Positions 33,885 through 40,599 of a DNA stretch of 40,599 bases are shown piece by piece (the first letter of the stretch is position 1; the number at the start of each line of letters is the position of its first letter). This DNA comes from Verrucomicrobiia bacterium (GTDB taxonomy: Bacteria > Verrucomicrobiota > Verrucomicrobiia > Limisphaerales > UBA11358). The stretch spans positions 1 to 40,599 of the forward strand of contig JANWKE010000130.1 in the NCBI GenBank assembly GCA_025451535.1. The letters run 5' to 3'. A model generated the notes under the pieces. The model did no database searches, had not been told where the DNA came from, and saw only the letters and a list, made by a program, of their open reading frames with translations. Made by a program: the position numbers and the translations under genes.

Positions 33885-36812
33885 TTGTACAGTAGAGCCT
33901 TGCTTTTGAAAATACCTGCGGAAACCGAGCAACGAAAATTGGATGGGCCTTCACACTCGCTTCACTGGATTATCCTGTGTCTGTTCGCCCAGGTCACCAT
34001 CGCCTTCGGATTGAATTTTGACGTGCCGTTGGCCTCGTTGACGAATCACAACACTTCGGCGTACGCCACTTACAACCAGGCCAACTTTCCGGCCAACTTC
34101 GGAACCACGACCTGGGTGAGCCAGGACGGCACGACCATGCCAGTGGATCCAGGTAAAATGGATGAATCCCTGAATCCGGTTACACCCGGGCACGTTTCAA
34201 AAACCGACGTGCACACTTTGATTCCGAGCCGCCCCGATCTGCGCTGGTTCGCTCATGCGACTCCCTGGTTCGGGACCAGTTCGCACATCAATATCGGGTT
34301 GACCAACAATTCGACCAGCTATGTGGCCGCGATGATTGCCGACATGAAAAATCGCGGGTTCAACGGGGTCATTATTGATTGGTATGGCAACGGCAGCACC
34401 GAAGATCAGGTGACGCTCAAAATTCAATCCTATTTAGCCAGCCTTACGAACAACACGTTTACCTATATCATCATGATTGATAAAGGTGTGAAGGGCGGAA
34501 CGAGCGCAACGAATCTCCAGGCACAGATCGAATACTGTCAAAGTCAATACTTCAACGACCCCAACTATGAACATGAGCCATTAACCAATGGGCTGCCCAT
34601 TCTGATGTTTTTCGGCGTGCGCTCCGCCCTTGGCGCGACGGCTATGAGTTCCTTGAAAACCGCCACTGGTGGCCAGATGGTCTGGGTGGAACAAGGGACC
34701 GGCTATCTTCTCGAGTCGTGGGAAGACGAGTGCTTTGAATGGACAGATTCTTTCAGCAGCGGGGTCAATCCGAGCGACCCGTTCAACCTGAACGCAGTCA
34801 CGAGCGACTTCCCCACCATCAAAAATTCCGGCAAAAAAGCCTTCGGCGCGATGTGCTCACAGTTCAACGGGACCCTGACAAAGTCCGTGAGCTGGTCCAT
34901 GGGCAAGTATCTCCCGGGCAGCAACGGCCTGTGTGAGGTTTCCCGGGCCCTCGCCATCAATCAGACGATTCCGCCCAACATGACGCGGATGCAATGGGCC
35001 ACGTGGAGTGATTGGGAGGAAGGAACGGAAGTCGAAGCCGGGATCGAAAACAATTTCGCGCTGACCGGCGAAATCGATGCGTCCAATCTTTTGTCCTGGA
35101 CCGTTGCCTCAGGCGACGGGAGAACGATTGACCATTACGAGATTTACGCATCCAGCAATGGAGTAACGGCGGCGTTGTTGGCCTCCGTACCCTCCAATGT
35201 CCAACAAACCAATCTCACCGGGGCGGGTCTGGCTCCGGGAAGTTATCAACTCTACATTGACGCCGTGGGCAAACCTTGCATTCGTGATCACCTGAGTCCT
35301 CCCATTTCGTACGTACCGTCGGTGGTTCCCGTTATCGTGTCGGATGTGCAACCACTCTCCCAGACAGTGTGGCAAGGTGATCCGGCTTCCCTCGCGGTGG
35401 TGGCGGGCGGCGTGCCGCCTTTGAGTTATCAGTGGAACCTCAACGGCCAGGGCATTCCCGGGGCGACAAACTCGGCCTATTCCTTTGAAGCCCTCGCAGG
35501 CACCAATTACTATCAGGTCGTGGTCAGCAATGGCCAGGGCAGCGCAGAATCCAGTACGGGTGCGGTCGTGGGTGTGGCGGCAACGTTTTTAAACCCCGTC
35601 AATTATGATCGAATGAAGATCACGTTCAGCGGCTACACCAACACTGAGAGTCTGCTGGACTTTCCGGTGTTAGTCCGCCTGAGCACCAATATACCCGGAT
35701 TCCATTATTCGCAGTTTGCGTCACCGGGCGACGGCGCGGACCTTCGGTTTGCCGCCGCCAACGGCAGAGAGCTGCCCTACCAGATTGATACATGGAATCC
35801 GGCCGGGGAATCGTTGTGCTGGGTGCAAGTGCCTTCCCTTACCAGCAGTAACGATTACATCACTGCCTGTTGGGGCAATGCGGAGGACAGCGCCATTCAA
35901 CCCTGGACTACCAACGGAGCGGTTTGGACAACGTTAAGCGGCTCCAATGATTTCACGCTGGTGTATCACCTGGGCCAGAGCCTGTTCCCCTTTGCCGACA
36001 GCACACTCCAGTATCCAGCGGATTCCGGGGTCGCCCCGGACTCGTCCCCGGGTATCATCGGAAACGGCAACGCCTTCAACGGCACCGCACAGTTCCTGGA
36101 TGCCGGTTTGGTGAAGCTTCCGAAAGCCTTCACCGTGTCGGCCTGGATCAATATCGCGCCCACCGCCAACAGCGAACAAACCATCTGGTGCAACAAGCCG
36201 GGGGGCTGGAACGTCGCGGGGTTCGATTTTTACGTCAACAGTTACCGGACCAATGACGGCATTATCTATTTCGACAGCGCCGATGGCGTCAGTGGGGATG
36301 TCTCGCCCAGAACGGCCGCGCATGCGGTCACTTTCGGACAATGGCATCTTCTTACCGGGACCATGGACGGAGTCAACGGCACCGTCCACGTTTATATCGA
36401 TGGCGCCGATAAAACCACGAGCACTGGAGTGGATACCGCTTTCCAGGTAACGAATTATGTACGTTGCGGGTCGCTCCTCACCGGCACGCCGGGCGCCGCG
36501 GGTAACCTGTATTTCGATGGTTCGATGGATGAAACTCGCATTGAAAACGGTATTCGCTCTCCAGCCTGGGTCTGGGCGAGTTGGGCCACTGTGGCCGACA
36601 ACGCGTTTGCAACATATGGTTCGATTGCGCCCGCCTCGGTCATCCTGCACTACCAGCGGGTTGATGGACAACTGGTGCTGACATGGACAACCGGCACACT
36701 GCAATCCGCTCCCGCCATCACGGGTCCTTACTCGGATATTATGGGTGCGACCAGCCCTTATACGCTCGTGCCATCCATAGCCCAGCAATACTTCCGGGTC
36801 AAAGTACAGTAG
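33885..36812 (+). CDS. Large exported multidomain protein: GH71/99-like barrel, FN3, Ig-like, DUF2341, LamG, C-terminal module
   Basis: The frame opens with TTG at 33885; no ATG is available near the signal sequence (LHWIILCLFAQVTIAFG, ~25-42), and a later TTG near 33940 is an alternative. Residues ~45-390 look like a GH71/GH99-type barrel ('GFNGVIIDWYGNGS', 'GLPILMFFG', 'WATWSDWEEGTEVE'). An FN3-like domain (~395-485) follows, then an Ig-like domain (~487-565, PLSYQWNLNGQGIPGATN). DUF2341 (~570-670) is seen as 'LLDFPVLVRL' and 'YITACWGN', and a LamG-type concanavalin fold (~680-905) as 'AFTVSAWINI' and 'HVYIDGADKTT'. The last ~50 residues carry the shared C-terminal module, ending QQYFRVKVQ. 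It is probably a surface glycan-binding enzyme; GH99-like barrels act on alpha-mannosides, but the substrate is unknown. Confidence 0.78.
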   Translation: MYSRALLLKIPAETEQRKLDGPSHSLHWIILCLFAQVTIAFGLNFDVPLASLTNHNTSAYATYNQANFPANFGTTTWVSQDGTTMPVDPGKMDESLNPVTPGHVSKTDVHTLIPSRPDLRWFAHATPWFGTSSHINIGLTNNSTSYVAAMIADMKNRGFNGVIIDWYGNGSTEDQVTLKIQSYLASLTNNTFTYIIMIDKGVKGGTSATNLQAQIEYCQSQYFNDPNYEHEPLTNGLPILMFFGVRSALGATAMSSLKTATGGQMVWVEQGTGYLLESWEDECFEWTDSFSSGVNPSDPFNLNAVTSDFPTIKNSGKKAFGAMCSQFNGTLTKSVSWSMGKYLPGSNGLCEVSRALAINQTIPPNMTRMQWATWSDWEEGTEVEAGIENNFALTGEIDASNLLSWTVASGDGRTIDHYEIYASSNGVTAALLASVPSNVQQTNLTGAGLAPGSYQLYIDAVGKPCIRDHLSPPISYVPSVVPVIVSDVQPLSQTVWQGDPASLAVVAGGVPPLSYQWNLNGQGIPGATNSAYSFEALAGTNYYQVVVSNGQGSAESSTGAVVGVAATFLNPVNYDRMKITFSGYTNTESLLDFPVLVRLSTNIPGFHYSQFASPGDGADLRFAAANGRELPYQIDTWNPAGESLCWVQVPSLTSSNDYITACWGNAEDSAIQPWTTNGAVWTTLSGSNDFTLVYHLGQSLFPFADSTLQYPADSGVAPDSSPGIIGNGNAFNGTAQFLDAGLVKLPKAFTVSAWINIAPTANSEQTIWCNKPGGWNVAGFDFYVNSYRTNDGIIYFDSADGVSGDVSPRTAAHAVTFGQWHLLTGTMDGVNGTVHVYIDGADKTTSTGVDTAFQVTNYVRCGSLLTGTPGAAGNLYFDGSMDETRIENGIRSPAWVWASWATVADNAFATYGSIAPASVILHYQRVDGQLVLTWTTGTLQSAPAITGPYSDIMGATSPYTLVPSIAQQYFRVKVQ

Positions 36813-37127
36813 TTGGAGGTGGACACCGGCGTTGCTTCAAGGGCGCGGCTTTAATCCACGGCCTTGCGGCAATGAACCATTACGGCTTTCGGACTGTAAA
36901 ATCGCTCGCCAAAGCTCTTAGTGGCCCTTTGTCGTTCAACGGCTTCCGACAGTTGGAAGAACGCAAACCGACGCACGACCTTGCTTTCCTTGAAGTAATG
37001 AATATAATTAGCTGCGCCAGCAAACATTCAGATTAAGCGCCGACGCTCTGCGTAACATCAGATTGAAATGGAGAACCAGCAGCACTTGAAACACGCGTTC
37101 ACCGGGGACCTCGTTCAACGCCTTTCC
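36813..37127. other. Intergenic region between the two large exported-protein genes
   Basis: These 315 bases hold no gene or structured element that I can support. An in-frame upstream ATG at 37068 belongs to the next gene's frame, but would put 20 residues before the signal sequence. No copy of the regional promoter box is found. Confidence 0.5.
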
Positions 37128-39869
37128 ATGTCTCGCAGAATTAATCTCGCACTATTGGCACTGGCTGCGAGTATCAGTTCAGCTGCAGCACAGCCTTCGC
37201 CGGATTACACGAGCGGAACTCTTTGGACAGGAAAAGCCGGCGTGCGCGAAACCACGGCGCAAATCATGGCCCGCGAAATCGCGCTCTCCGCGCAACAAAC
37301 CGCTCCCGGTCATGAAACCAAACCCGTGAAATCGAGGCATGTGCACCTCAAATCCGATCTTCCGCAGAATCCCGACTCGCCGCTGACCTCTTCCTGGCCG
37401 TTGTCGGGTGGAACGGCCCCATCCGGTTCCCCGGGCCCGCTCCCACCACAGACGGTCGGGACCAGCTTCCTCGGAGCGCAACTTTCGGACACGATCGGCT
37501 ATGTCCCGCCCGACAGCATGGCCGACGTCGGCACCGATCAAATCGTGGTTTGCGTCAACGGGCGTATTCGCACCTTCGATAAGAATGGCGTGGCCGACGG
37601 CGCCCTGGACACCCCCACGGATAATTTTTTCGCCTCGGTGCTGGGGAGCAGCAGCACGAGCGACCCGCGGGTGCGTTTCGACCGCCTGTCCGGTCACTGG
37701 TTCATCACCATGATCACGGTCAACACGCCCAACTTTGTCCTGGTTGCCGTCAGTTCCGGCCCGACCATCACCAGCACCTCCAGTTTTACCTTCTATTCGT
37801 TTCAAGCCGACCCGAGCAACTTCGGCGATTACGATACTCTGGGGGTCGATGCCAGTGCGTTGTACATCGGCCTCAACATCTTCAATGGAAACAGCTTTGT
37901 GAACACCACGGGTTTCGTGGTCAACAAGGCCAACCTGATCAATGGCACCCTGACCGTGACCACGTTTGCCAATTTGATTGTCAGCAGCGGTGGCCGGCAT
38001 CCGCAGACGCACGGCCCGTTCACGCCCCAAGGCGTCAACAATGATGACCCCGCGGCCACGCAGGGTTATTTCATTGGCGTGGACGCCACCACGTTGGGAA
38101 CGCTCGTCGTGCGGCGCGTTTCCAATCCCGGCGGCACGCCCTCTATTTCGACCAACCTCCTCATCACGGTCCCGGCCACCGGCAATCCGCTCGGCGGTGT
38201 GCCCGCACTGGGCAGCTCCGAGGGACTGGATGATCTGGACACCCGGCTGTTCGCCACGCGGATGCACAATGGAAGCCTGTGGACAGCGCACAATATCGAG
38301 GTCAATACCAGCGGCGTTGCCAGCAGCACGGGCGGACGCGACGGTTCGCGTTGGTATCAACTCACGAACCTGACGGGCACACCTAAGCTGGCTCAATCCG
38401 GAACATTGTTTGACCCGGCTGCCAGCAACCCGCGTAATTTCTGGATTCCCAGTTGCGCCATGTCCGGTCAAGGCCACATGGCGCTGGGTTGCAGCGTGGC
38501 CGGGAACAACGAAAACGCCGAAATCGCGACCGCGGGCCGGCTTACCTCCGACCCGGCCGGCACCCTCCAATCCCCTGCCACCGCCGTGACCAGCAGCAGC
38601 ACCTACAACATCGGCTCCCAGAATAACAAATACCGCTGGGGCGATTTTTCGGTCACCACCGTGGATCCGAATGACGACATGACATTCTGGACCGTGCAGG
38701 AATACTGCAATGCGAATAACTCCTGGGGTGTGCAGGTTATCAAGTTGCTGGCCCCGCCGCCCGCCATCCCGGTCGCGGCTTCGCCTTTGATCGTGACGCA
38801 AGGTGTGACCAACGTCAGCGTGATCATCACCGGTTCAGCCACCAACGGCGCCGGCTTCTTCGATCCCGGAACCAGTTTTCCCAATCATATTTCCGCCAGC
38901 GTAAACGGAGGCGGCGTCACGGAGAACAGCGTCACCTACAATAACCCAACCAACATCATCGTCCACCTGACCATCGCCAACAACGCTGCGCCCGGCGCCC
39001 GGACGATCACCGTCTTCAATCCGGACAGCCAGTCCGCCACCAGCAGCTCGGGCATCCTGACCATCGCCGGCATAATTTCTCCCACGAACCAGCCGCCGAC
39101 CCTGGCCGCGGTTTCCAACCGGACCGTCAACGCCGGAACCACCTTGACGGTGACCAACGTGGCCGGAGACCCCGATGGGGACCAGCTGATGTTCAGTCTC
39201 GGCGCCGGAGCAGCGACCAACGCAACTATCAACGCGACCAGCGGCGTCTTCGTCTGGACGCCGATGCAATCCCAGGCCGGCACGAACTTCTTCAATGTGA
39301 TTGTGACCGATAACGGTTCGCCGCCATTGAGCGCCACCCAAACGTTCGCTGTGACCGTCATCGCGACGAACAATCCTCCGACGCTGGCACCCATCGCCGA
39401 TCGGACGATTCATGCGCTCATGACTCTGAGCATCACCAACTCGGCGAGCGACCCTGACGTTGGAGAAACACTCTCGTTCAGCCTCGATGCCGGAGCGCCA
39501 ACCGGCGCGAGTGTCGGCGCGGCAAATGGCGTCTTCGTCTGGACGCCCAATGAATCCCAGATTGGCACCAACAATATTACGGTGCACGTCACCGACAACG
39601 GCGTGCCCCCATTGAGCGCAACGCAGAGCTTTGTTGTCGTCGTCGAGCCCCGGCCGATTTTGACCATCAGCCTGACCAACGGCATCGTCACCCTCACCTG
39701 GAGCGCCATCGCCGGCTTGAATTATCAGCCGCAATTCGAAACCAATCTTACCGACAATGTTTGGACGGCGTTCCCGTCCAATGTACTGGCGGCGGGTCCA
39801 ATCACCAGCACCACCGACACCAACAGCACGAACACCAATCTGTTCTATCGCATTTTCGTCGTCCCTTAA
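37128..39869 (+). CDS. Large exported repeat-domain protein (propeller-like, IPT-like, two cadherin/He_PIG-like repeats)
   Basis: ATG 37128 starts a signal peptide (MSRRINLALLALAASISSAAAQ) and gives 913 residues. Residues ~125-540 appear to be a beta-propeller-like domain of the exo-sialidase type without catalytic hallmarks ('GYVPPDSMADVGTDQIVVCV', 'RWGDFSVTTVDPNDDMTFWT'). Residues ~550-655 are an IPT/TIG-like Ig domain. Two clear He_PIG/cadherin-like repeats follow (~662-755 and 760-850), each with 'NNPPTLAP...DPD', 'GVFVWTP..SQ.GTN' and 'VTDNG.PPLSATQ.F.V'. The last ~65 residues are the shared C-terminal module, ending LFYRIFVVP. Repeats of this kind usually mediate adhesion or matrix binding at the cell surface. 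No enzyme motif is seen. Confidence 0.8.
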   Translation: MSRRINLALLALAASISSAAAQPSPDYTSGTLWTGKAGVRETTAQIMAREIALSAQQTAPGHETKPVKSRHVHLKSDLPQNPDSPLTSSWPLSGGTAPSGSPGPLPPQTVGTSFLGAQLSDTIGYVPPDSMADVGTDQIVVCVNGRIRTFDKNGVADGALDTPTDNFFASVLGSSSTSDPRVRFDRLSGHWFITMITVNTPNFVLVAVSSGPTITSTSSFTFYSFQADPSNFGDYDTLGVDASALYIGLNIFNGNSFVNTTGFVVNKANLINGTLTVTTFANLIVSSGGRHPQTHGPFTPQGVNNDDPAATQGYFIGVDATTLGTLVVRRVSNPGGTPSISTNLLITVPATGNPLGGVPALGSSEGLDDLDTRLFATRMHNGSLWTAHNIEVNTSGVASSTGGRDGSRWYQLTNLTGTPKLAQSGTLFDPAASNPRNFWIPSCAMSGQGHMALGCSVAGNNENAEIATAGRLTSDPAGTLQSPATAVTSSSTYNIGSQNNKYRWGDFSVTTVDPNDDMTFWTVQEYCNANNSWGVQVIKLLAPPPAIPVAASPLIVTQGVTNVSVIITGSATNGAGFFDPGTSFPNHISASVNGGGVTENSVTYNNPTNIIVHLTIANNAAPGARTITVFNPDSQSATSSSGILTIAGIISPTNQPPTLAAVSNRTVNAGTTLTVTNVAGDPDGDQLMFSLGAGAATNATINATSGVFVWTPMQSQAGTNFFNVIVTDNGSPPLSATQTFAVTVIATNNPPTLAPIADRTIHALMTLSITNSASDPDVGETLSFSLDAGAPTGASVGAANGVFVWTPNESQIGTNNITVHVTDNGVPPLSATQSFVVVVEPRPILTISLTNGIVTLTWSAIAGLNYQPQFETNLTDNVWTAFPSNVLAAGPITSTTDTNSTNTNLFYRIFVVP

Positions 39870-40030
39870 TCGGCGGCGTGGAGGATGTTGGCGAGGAGGA
39901 GGCACCAGAACACTTCTGAGCCGTCGTGAGGCAATCCAATTCACCGCGTTCACACCGTTTACGTTGTCGTCGCTGAACGTGAAGCTTCTCCTCGCCTGAG
40001 ACCGGTCAATTTCTCAAATTGAAGGCAACA
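39870..40030. other. Convergent intergenic region with inverted repeats
   Basis: Two genes end toward each other here. GGCGAGGAG (39890-39898) and CTCCTCGCC (39988-39996) form a long-range inverted pair. CAATTT-CTC-AAATTG (40007-40021) is a perfect 6-base-arm palindrome 10 bases from the next stop. Either could help terminate transcription from both sides, but neither has a T-run on both strands, so the call stays tentative. Confidence 0.4.
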
Positions 40031-40599
40031 TCAATAAGCCACAACACGGTAAAACCGATTGGCAGTTGAAGCGGGATCCGTGATGGTCTCCAGCGTGTCG
40101 TTGCCTCCGAAGAGACCGCCAAGATTCGACCAGCCGGGATCGGTCACTGCGTTTTTGTATTGCACCCGGTAGGAATGCCAGGATTCGGTGGGCAAGGTGA
40201 TGGCGAAGTTCGCCCCGGTGCCATCAAGACCGGCGCTGAGGGCAAAGGTCGGATTCAGCCACAGGTTGTTGGCCGTGGCCGTCGTGACAGCAGAGCTGAG
40301 CGTTGGGCTGGTGCCGTTGATGATATGAGTCATTTCACTGCCGGTTTGCGCAGTGATAAGCACATTTATCATATCATGCACATTGACTTGTTGAGAACCG
40401 GTTGGAGTCTCGATAGTATTAAAGCATTTTACGTTTGAGGTATTAAACACACCATAGACGCCAAGCCCGTAAGCCTGATGGCTCGTGACACCGCTCGCGA
40501 CTTTGTAGGATGCATACCCGTTCACACCATTATGCGTCCAGGCGCTCTGATTCGGCGCGTCATAAGGCAGTTCGGACTGGTAAAAATAAACGCGCCCCC
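40031..40599 (-). CDS. C-terminal part of a large exported protein, cut by right window edge
   Basis: On the minus strand the frame enters from the right edge without a stop and runs 188 codons to the stop at 40031, so only the C-terminus is visible. It opens 'RVYFYQSELPYDAPNQSAWT', continues 'SHQAYGLGVYGVFNTSNVKC', and ends with the shared C-terminal module ('YRVQYKNAVTDPGWSNLGG', ending RFYRVVAY). The first ~95 residues resemble a beta-sandwich found at the end of large Verrucomicrobiota carbohydrate-active proteins; I do not recognise a catalytic domain in this part. The GTG at 40525 is only an internal codon, because homologous-looking coding continues upstream to the edge. Confidence 0.75.
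   Translation of the reverse strand, partial: GRVYFYQSELPYDAPNQSAWTHNGVNGYASYKVASGVTSHQAYGLGVYGVFNTSNVKCFNTIETPTGSQQVNVHDMINVLITAQTGSEMTHIINGTSPTLSSAVTTATANNLWLNPTFALSAGLDGTGANFAITLPTESWHSYRVQYKNAVTDPGWSNLGGLFGGNDTLETITDPASTANRFYRVVAY

Noticed and set aside
37179-38801. Minus-strand open frame of 540 codons opposite the repeat-domain protein
   Set aside because: It is the GC-rich shadow of the plus-strand gene, with low-complexity Gly/Arg-rich content and no signal peptide or motif. The same applies to the 38835-39953 minus-strand frame.

Overview
The window reads as a polysaccharide-degradation region from a Verrucomicrobiota-like bacterium, possibly near Pedosphaera / subdivision 3. This is inferred from the mixture seen here: H-X9-DG type pseudopilins, a PEP-CTERM protein, a Reg_prop/Y_Y_Y sensor kinase, a GPH symporter, several glycoside hydrolases, UroD-like and phytanoyl-dioxygenase-like proteins, and a recurring C-terminal 'W..l.g.....FyR' module on secreted proteins. 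No rRNA or marker protein is present to prove the lineage.

Region 1 (1-7687) is a sugar catabolic block. A divergent AraC-type regulator (cut by the left edge) faces a dioxygenase, a UroD-like protein, a GH31 alpha-glycosidase, a GPH sugar:cation symporter and an exported GH79-like beta-glucuronidase. Region 2 (7712-9858, minus) is a small sugar-activation operon: the last 38 codons of an NDP-sugar epimerase, a GHMP kinase, a duplicated-domain nucleotidyltransferase and an RbsD/FucU mutarotase. Region 3 (10205-33271) is an exported polysaccharide-utilisation block: a GH28 pectinase-like protein, a PEP-CTERM protein, two tandem pseudopilins with a gene-fragment scar, a four-module starch-binding-like protein, a GH13 amylase, an unclassified glycosidase-like protein, a third pseudopilin, a two-component system, a GH127 beta-L-arabinofuranosidase, a response-regulator relic, and a sulfatase with its radical-SAM maturase. 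A tRNA-Phe (33503-33578) closes it. Region 4 (33885-end) carries two very large exported multidomain proteins and the C-terminal part of a third.

The most interesting signal is a five-copy promoter module between 13838 and 27661. A conserved box, CCMCAGTTTTTGGGGGCTRG, lies in the same orientation before five transcription units, and an A/T-rich -10-like hexamer follows 23 to 25 bases after its G-run in every copy. The units encode the PEP-CTERM/GH28 pair, the starch-binding protein with pseudopilins, the glycosidase/amylase pair, pseudopilin 3, and GH127. This looks like a local regulon joining hydrolases to pseudopilins. The obvious candidate regulator, a NarL-type response regulator beside its sensor kinase, is interrupted by an in-frame TAA exactly at the conserved receiver lysine codon. 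A second, decayed receiver lies after GH127.

A 19-base exact copy of the tRNA-Phe 3' end at 9916-9934, in the same orientation, makes 9.9-33.5 kb a candidate tRNA-targeted island, although no integrase is visible. Functions are read from motifs and family resemblance; substrates are inferred.
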